From Clostridium sp. ZS2-4 (lineage in GTDB: Bacteria > Bacillota > Clostridia > Clostridiales > Clostridiaceae), in NCBI RefSeq assembly GCF_026719745.1, contig NZ_JAPPRQ010000135.1:31856-95855 (forward strand): a DNA stretch of 64,000 bases, in the 5' to 3' direction. The number at the start of each line of letters is the position of its first letter. Positions within the stretch are counted from its first letter, which is position 1. Below the pieces are notes generated by a model. That model searched no databases. It was not told the DNA's origin and was given only the letters and a program-made list of their open reading frames with translations. This document shows, in pieces, positions 59,907 to 64,000 of this stretch. Made by a program: the position numbers and the translations under genes.

Positions 59907-61237
59907 CTAGCATCTTTTGTTATTTTTATACTATATAGACTTATTCCGCGCTTTCCTAAAGTATTTTTTAATTCTTCTTTTAATTCATCATCAATCTTAT
60001 AAGAAGAATTTATTAATTCAACTCCTCGTCGCAGCACTATATATATATCAGATCTCTTTACTATTCTTGATTTTTTAATTAAAGAAATATACCTCTTTGC
60101 ATCTTCATTAGTCATTTCACCTTGAAGATTATTCACAAATTTGTTTATATTACATGTTGAAACTAATTTCCATACTTCAAGAAATGTACCTAACCCTAAA
60201 ACAAGTAAAATTATAATGCTACTTGAAATACTTAATTTTTCTTCTTTATTATCGGTATTTACTTTTTCAATCTTAACTACTTCTTTAGATCTACCATTAT
60301 TTTTAATTCTATACAATTTACCAGGGTCTAATTTTATACTATTCTCCCCATTATCAATGCCACCCCAATAATATATGTACTCACCGATAACATTTATTTC
60401 ACCTGATGATTCATTATTAAGTCTAGTTTTATTGCTTCCATCTATTTTGATTTTATATAATCTATAATCCTCATTTGCATTTGCATAGTATATCCATTTA
60501 TTTGATATATTGGCAAATTGCGAATTGTCATTATTAATCTTTGTATTGTTTTCTCCATTTATTCCTATCTTATATATTTTCTTTCCCTTAGTATAGTTTT
60601 GATAATATATATCATTTCCTATTATATCGATTAAAAAAGATTCCTCATCATTTATTTTTAATTCTTCACTTTCATCTAACTTTACTTTATAAATTTTATG
60701 ATTATCAGATTCATTAGAATAATATATCCAATTCTCCCTTATAATCAATCCATATATTTTATTTTTTGAAATTTCTTTTTGTCCACTTCCATCCGTCTTG
60801 ATTTTATACAGTTTTTGTCCATCTTTTTCTCTCATTCCGTAATAAATCCAGTTATCTATTACATTAATCCAAAAAGAACTCTCATTATTTAATTTAGTTC
60901 TTTCTGTACCATCTTTTTTCACTTTATAAATTTTGAAACCATCCTTAACATTAGAATAATAAATCCATTTCCCTGCAACATTGATATAATTTGGTATATC
61001 ATCACATATTTGTGTTTCATTGTCACCATTAAGCTTAGACTTATATAATTTACTTCCATCAGCTATATTAGAATAATATATCCATTCCCCGTCTTTATTA
61101 ATATATCCTAAATTTAAAATATTAGAGCTTGTATTTCCTTGCTCATTAATCTCTCCATAAACAATTTCATTGAAACCACAAAATAGACTAAATATTAGAA
61201 AAAATATAATGAATTTAATAGTAGAATGATTTTTCAA
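59903..61237 (-). CDS. DUF5050-like membrane protein with seven repeats
   Basis: A 444-residue protein with a signal peptide or anchor (about 8-27), then seven repeats (about 50-320) of the pattern xWIYYSN-x-DG-x-K(L/I)YK-x-K-x-DG, a DUF5050-type beta-propeller motif. One transmembrane helix follows (about 333-352), then a charged tail of about 90 residues that should be cytoplasmic. Seven copies suggest a seven-bladed propeller outside the cell. No enzyme motif is visible. It is coupled to the downstream metallo-hydrolase gene. Confidence 0.8.
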   Translation of the reverse strand: MKNHSTIKFIIFFLIFSLFCGFNEIVYGEINEQGNTSSNILNLGYINKDGEWIYYSNIADGSKLYKSKLNGDNETQICDDIPNYINVAGKWIYYSNVKDGFKIYKVKKDGTERTKLNNESSFWINVIDNWIYYGMREKDGQKLYKIKTDGSGQKEISKNKIYGLIIRENWIYYSNESDNHKIYKVKLDESEELKINDEESFLIDIIGNDIYYQNYTKGKKIYKIGINGENNTKINNDNSQFANISNKWIYYANANEDYRLYKIKIDGSNKTRLNNESSGEINVIGEYIYYWGGIDNGENSIKLDPGKLYRIKNNGRSKEVVKIEKVNTDNKEEKLSISSSIIILLVLGLGTFLEVWKLVSTCNINKFVNNLQGEMTNEDAKRYISLIKKSRIVKRSDIYIVLRRGVELINSSYKIDDELKEELKNTLGKRGISLYSIKITKDAR

Positions 61238-61336
61238 GGTCTTTCCTCCTTAAAATTTGTTTTTAATACTAATTAAGTATACAAACTCTTTTTTGTAAAT
61301 TTTATCATAAAAAATAATATTTTACAAATATTCCTC

Positions 61337-61384
61337 AAAATATAACATGACCAGAAATATCTCTTCCTGGTCATGTTATATTAA
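61337..61384 (-). terminator. intrinsic terminator after topB
   Basis: Perfect 14-bp stem TATAACATGACCAG / CTGGTCATGTTATA with a 12-nt loop and a T-rich tail. Confidence 0.85.
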
Positions 61385-61390
61385 ATTTTT

Positions 61391-63643
61391 TTATTGAAAA
61401 CTCATTTCAACTTTTTTATCTTTTATAATTAATCTAGCACTAAAAATATTGCCTTTCTTTGATTTAAAACCATTAATCATATCTGTTCTACCATACTTTA
61501 TCAATTTTTTAATCTGTTCTACAGATACTTGAACTCCACATATAGTACCTACAAAAAATTTACATCCATTTTTCCAATTATCACAGCCATATCCCTTACT
61601 ATTTCTCACTACTCGTCCATTATTACATATAGGGCACACCCCAAGCACATCATTTATTTTGCTTTCCTCTATGTCTATTCCTTTTTGTTCTTTAACTATC
61701 GAAACTAGGTATTCCGTATTTATAACATTGTTATGTTTAACTACTTTTTCCGCGTTGTTTTTTACATACATTTCCAACTTTCCCATAAAAACCTCTGAAG
61801 TAATAGCTCTATCCGCTACCATAGAAAGTCCTTTTTCCCAGCTTGCAGTTAGTTTAGGGTTCAAAAGACTTGGAATAGAGTCTTTTATAACTCTATAAAT
61901 TACTTCTCCTTTTAAAGATGGAGTTAACACCTGAGTTTTTCTATTTGTTTTTATGTAATCTATTCTCTCTAACTTCTTCAATATCTCAGCTCTGGTAGCA
62001 CTGGTTCCTATGCCTGAACCCTTTATTTGCTCTCTCAGTTCTTCATCCTCAATAAGCTTACCAGCATTTTCCATGGCAATGATTATAGACCCAGATGTAT
62101 ATCTTTTTGGCGGGGAAGTTTTTCCTTCCTTTATATCCATACTGTTTATTTTTACATTTTGCCCCTTTTTTAAGGAATTCAAAAATGCCATATCCTTCTT
62201 ATTTTCACTCTCATTATTTTCCTGGTTAAGTACAACCAAATACCCACTTTCAACACATACTTTATCTGTTGTAAAAAAGCTTTCTTCTCCTATTTTTGTT
62301 TCTATTTGTATCTTACTATACTTTGCAGCTGGATAAAATATGGCCAAAAATCTTCTTACTACTAAATTGTATATATCTTTTTCTAATTTATTTAGTGAAT
62401 TATAATTTCCAAGTCCTTCACCAGTAGGAATTATAGCATAGTGATCAGTAATTTTACTGTCATCCACATATTTTGTTTTTTCCAAATTTTCATAGCTTTT
62501 TTTACTAAGTATTTTCTCAGCTATTGTCTTAATTTCATTCATATCTTTAAAATAAGTTAATTTCTTTATATTCTTATGTATTTCCTTTCCCACTGCCTTA
62601 GAAAGCACCCTAGCATCTGTTCTAGGATAAGTAAGCATTTTCTTTTCATAAAGACTTTGAACCTTATTTAAAGTTTCATCTGGAGTAATTTTAAATCTTT
62701 TAGAACATTCATTTTGAAGCTCTGCAAGATTAAACAATAGAGGAGGATTCTTATTCTCCTTTTTCTTACTGATACTCTGGATTACTGCACACTCCTCTGT
62801 ATTGCTTAATTTTTCAATAAGACTTTCGGCATCTTCACGTTTTTTGAATCCACCTTCATTATATAATAAATTCGTTTCAAAATACTTAGATGCTTCAATA
62901 GCTTTCCATTCACCATCATAATCCGTAGTATCATCAATTTTAAAATTAGCTGATATTTTATAAAAAGAGGTTTGCTTAAAATCTCTTATTTCTATTTCTC
63001 TACTAACAATCATACCTAAAACACAGGACATTACACGTCCAACAGCTATTACTACAGATTCTTCTCCTAAAATATTAGATAAGGTTCTACCATATATTAA
63101 AGTGAGTAATCTTGAAAAGTTTATTCCAAGCAAATAATCTTCTTTTGCTCTTAAATATGCAGAATCTGAAAGAGCATCATACTCTGAAAGCAACTTGGCT
63201 TCTTTGATTCCTCTTTTTATTTCCTCTTCAGTTTGAGAATCAATCCAAACTCTCTTTTTAACCTTATCTTTAACTCCCACCATCATATCTACTAATCTAT
63301 ATATATATTCTCCTTCTCTCCCTGAGTCGGTACATACATATATAATGTCTATATCATCTCTTAAAAGAAGATTCTTGACTGCATTAAATTGCTTTACTAC
63401 CGATGAAATAATCTCATATTTGTACTCTTTAGGCAAAAACGGAATTGTATCCAAAGACCACTTTTTTAACTTTTCATTATAAGCTTCTGGATAACTCATA
63501 GTTACCATATGTCCTACACACCAGGTAAAAACCTCATTCTGACCTTCTATGAAACCATCACCCTTATTTCCCTTTACATTTAATAATTTTACAAATTCCA
63601 TAGCAACAGATGGTTTTTCTGTAACATACAACGATTTTCCCAT
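61391..63643 (-). CDS. topB: DNA topoisomerase III
   Basis: A type IA topoisomerase that decatenates single-stranded DNA. The TOPRIM domain opens with SLYVTEKPSVAMEF and has the acidic DSGREGEYIYR. The active Tyr is in the motif LTYPRTDARVLS near 338. GSGIGTSATRAEIL is in the C-terminal gate. A C-terminal zinc-type segment with CPICN and a Cys-poor tail follows. 750 residues, the usual Firmicutes length. GGTGAGG precedes the ATG. A structured leader lies upstream. Confidence 0.95.
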   Translation of the reverse strand: MGKSLYVTEKPSVAMEFVKLLNVKGNKGDGFIEGQNEVFTWCVGHMVTMSYPEAYNEKLKKWSLDTIPFLPKEYKYEIISSVVKQFNAVKNLLLRDDIDIIYVCTDSGREGEYIYRLVDMMVGVKDKVKKRVWIDSQTEEEIKRGIKEAKLLSEYDALSDSAYLRAKEDYLLGINFSRLLTLIYGRTLSNILGEESVVIAVGRVMSCVLGMIVSREIEIRDFKQTSFYKISANFKIDDTTDYDGEWKAIEASKYFETNLLYNEGGFKKREDAESLIEKLSNTEECAVIQSISKKKENKNPPLLFNLAELQNECSKRFKITPDETLNKVQSLYEKKMLTYPRTDARVLSKAVGKEIHKNIKKLTYFKDMNEIKTIAEKILSKKSYENLEKTKYVDDSKITDHYAIIPTGEGLGNYNSLNKLEKDIYNLVVRRFLAIFYPAAKYSKIQIETKIGEESFFTTDKVCVESGYLVVLNQENNESENKKDMAFLNSLKKGQNVKINSMDIKEGKTSPPKRYTSGSIIIAMENAGKLIEDEELREQIKGSGIGTSATRAEILKKLERIDYIKTNRKTQVLTPSLKGEVIYRVIKDSIPSLLNPKLTASWEKGLSMVADRAITSEVFMGKLEMYVKNNAEKVVKHNNVINTEYLVSIVKEQKGIDIEESKINDVLGVCPICNNGRVVRNSKGYGCDNWKNGCKFFVGTICGVQVSVEQIKKLIKYGRTDMINGFKSKKGNIFSARLIIKDKKVEMSFQ

Positions 63644-63659
63644 TTAAAAGCCTCACCAT

Positions 63660-63755
63660 CTAAAATTTATTTTCATTCCATGGCTAATCGCCCTTAAGCC
63701 TCTGGATAATTCTAGCAAACCTTCAGATAGATTACAAACTTTGTCTCAAGGTTTG
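63660..63755 (-). ncRNA. candidate structured 5' leader of topB
   Basis: On the minus strand: stem A CAAACCTT / AAGGTTTG (63748-63755, 63716-63723) is followed with no gap by stem B CTAGAATT / AATTTTAG (63708-63715, 63660-63667). Inside B is a hairpin CCA-GA-GGCT / AGCC-A-TGG with the loop TAAGGGCGATT. The topB ribosome site lies 4 bases after stem B. I recognise no known riboswitch class. Confidence 0.45.
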
Positions 63756-63805
63756 TTTGAATTACTATTTTAACACTTAACTTACTAAAAGTTATTTAGA
63801 TAATT

Positions 63806-63834
63806 ATTATAGAATATTGGTCTCTTTTTCGCAA
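63806..63834 (-). promoter_or_regulatory. probable promoter of topB
   Basis: TTGCGA (63829-63834), 17-base spacer, TATAAT (63806-63811), giving a leader of about 155 bases. Confidence 0.6.
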
Positions 63835-63891
63835 GTTATAACAAAACAACCTTAAAAACTTAGCTTCTATTACATATATATAAGTTCTATT

Positions 63892-63943
63892 AAAGTTCCT
63901 ACATTCTTACACATAGCCTATCTATTGTTTGTGTAGGAACTTT
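63892..63943. terminator. terminator-like inverted repeat at the right edge
   Basis: Perfect 12-bp arms AAAGTTCCTACA / TGTAGGAACTTT with a 28-nt loop. It probably ends a gene lying beyond 64000 on the minus strand; that gene is outside the window. Confidence 0.6.
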
Positions 63944-64000
63944 ATTTATATGCTTAATAAACTTCTGTATAGTACTTCTTACTTGAGACAGTTTTTGGAA

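Noticed and set aside
63640..63660. GGTGAGGCT before topB, resembling the start of an M-box magnesium riboswitch
   Set aside because: The rest of the M-box is absent, and coding sequence begins directly. The GGTGAGG is simply the ribosome binding site.
63678..63700. GGGCGAT..GCCAT in the topB leader as a fluoride riboswitch
   Set aside because: The loop is too short and the downstream pseudoknot partner is missing.
1..64000. CRISPR arrays, tRNA or rRNA genes, insertion sequences, phage genes
   Set aside because: I looked for regular repeats, cloverleaf stretches and transposase or integrase motifs and found none.

Overview
The window is a compact, AT-rich stretch of a low-GC Gram-positive chromosome. 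Gene content and order fit an endospore-forming Clostridium (cluster I, sensu stricto). The support is spoIIGA-sigE-sigG, sigK and spoIVA, a clostridial ftsA-ftsZ-spoIIG arrangement, a T-box and a purine riboswitch, AGGAGG-type ribosome binding sites, and several TTG or GTG starts. I cannot name the species. Nearly every gene lies on the minus strand; only the flavin oxidoreductase gene at 58103-59176 reads rightward. I see no tRNA, rRNA, CRISPR array, insertion sequence or prophage, so this is core chromosome with one small accessory-looking patch (about 56.5-61.3 kb).

Layout, given in coordinate order (transcription of most operons runs right to left). 1-12 kb: a housekeeping run read yicC-remA-gmk-rpoZ-coaBC-priA-def-fmt-zinc protease-rsmB-rlmN-stp-prkC, ending in a prkC cut by the window edge. 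12-18 kb: a LL-DAP-type aminotransferase, a guanine/hypoxanthine permease behind a purine riboswitch, a cytoplasmic asparaginase and spoIVA. 18-28.3 kb: der-gpsA, then the phosphate regulon pgeF-phoP-phoR and pstS-pstC-pstA-pstB-phoU. 28.4-36.5 kb: division and sporulation genes (ftsA, ftsZ, spoIIGA, sigE, sigG, a PRC-barrel gene, nrdR), then pilT and an uninterrupted sigK. 36.5-50.2 kb: a class B PBP, udk, a U32 protein, trmR, mltG, typA, RNase J, fur, a DUF1292 gene, ruvX, ireB, and alaS with its T-box. 50.2-56.4 kb: an AI-2E transporter with a PRC-barrel partner, then iscR-iscS-iscU-mnmA and rarA. 56.6-63.6 kb: a degenerate EAL protein, the nitronate monooxygenase/FabK-like gene, a coupled pair (seven-repeat membrane protein plus metallo-hydrolase) and topB.

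How the genes work together. IscR-IscS-IscU-MnmA link cysteine desulfuration to Fe-S assembly and tRNA 2-thiolation. The U32 protein and TrmR are expected to act in sequence on wobble uridine 34. PhoPR should control the pst operon through the TTAAC-rich palindrome over the pstS -35 region. The mother-cell sigma factors SigE and SigK both carry hydrophobic pro-sequences, and SpoIIGA is the SigE-processing protease. sigG has a textbook forespore (SigF-type) promoter in front of it.

The most interesting unexplained items are: a well-folded 5' leader of topB that matches no riboswitch class I recognise; a guanine-type riboswitch whose P3 helix is half non-canonical; a FabT-like palindrome on the promoter of the FabK-like gene; a translationally coupled membrane propeller plus metallo-hydrolase pair; and a 23-bp tandem duplication that moved the pilT stop codon almost without changing the protein.
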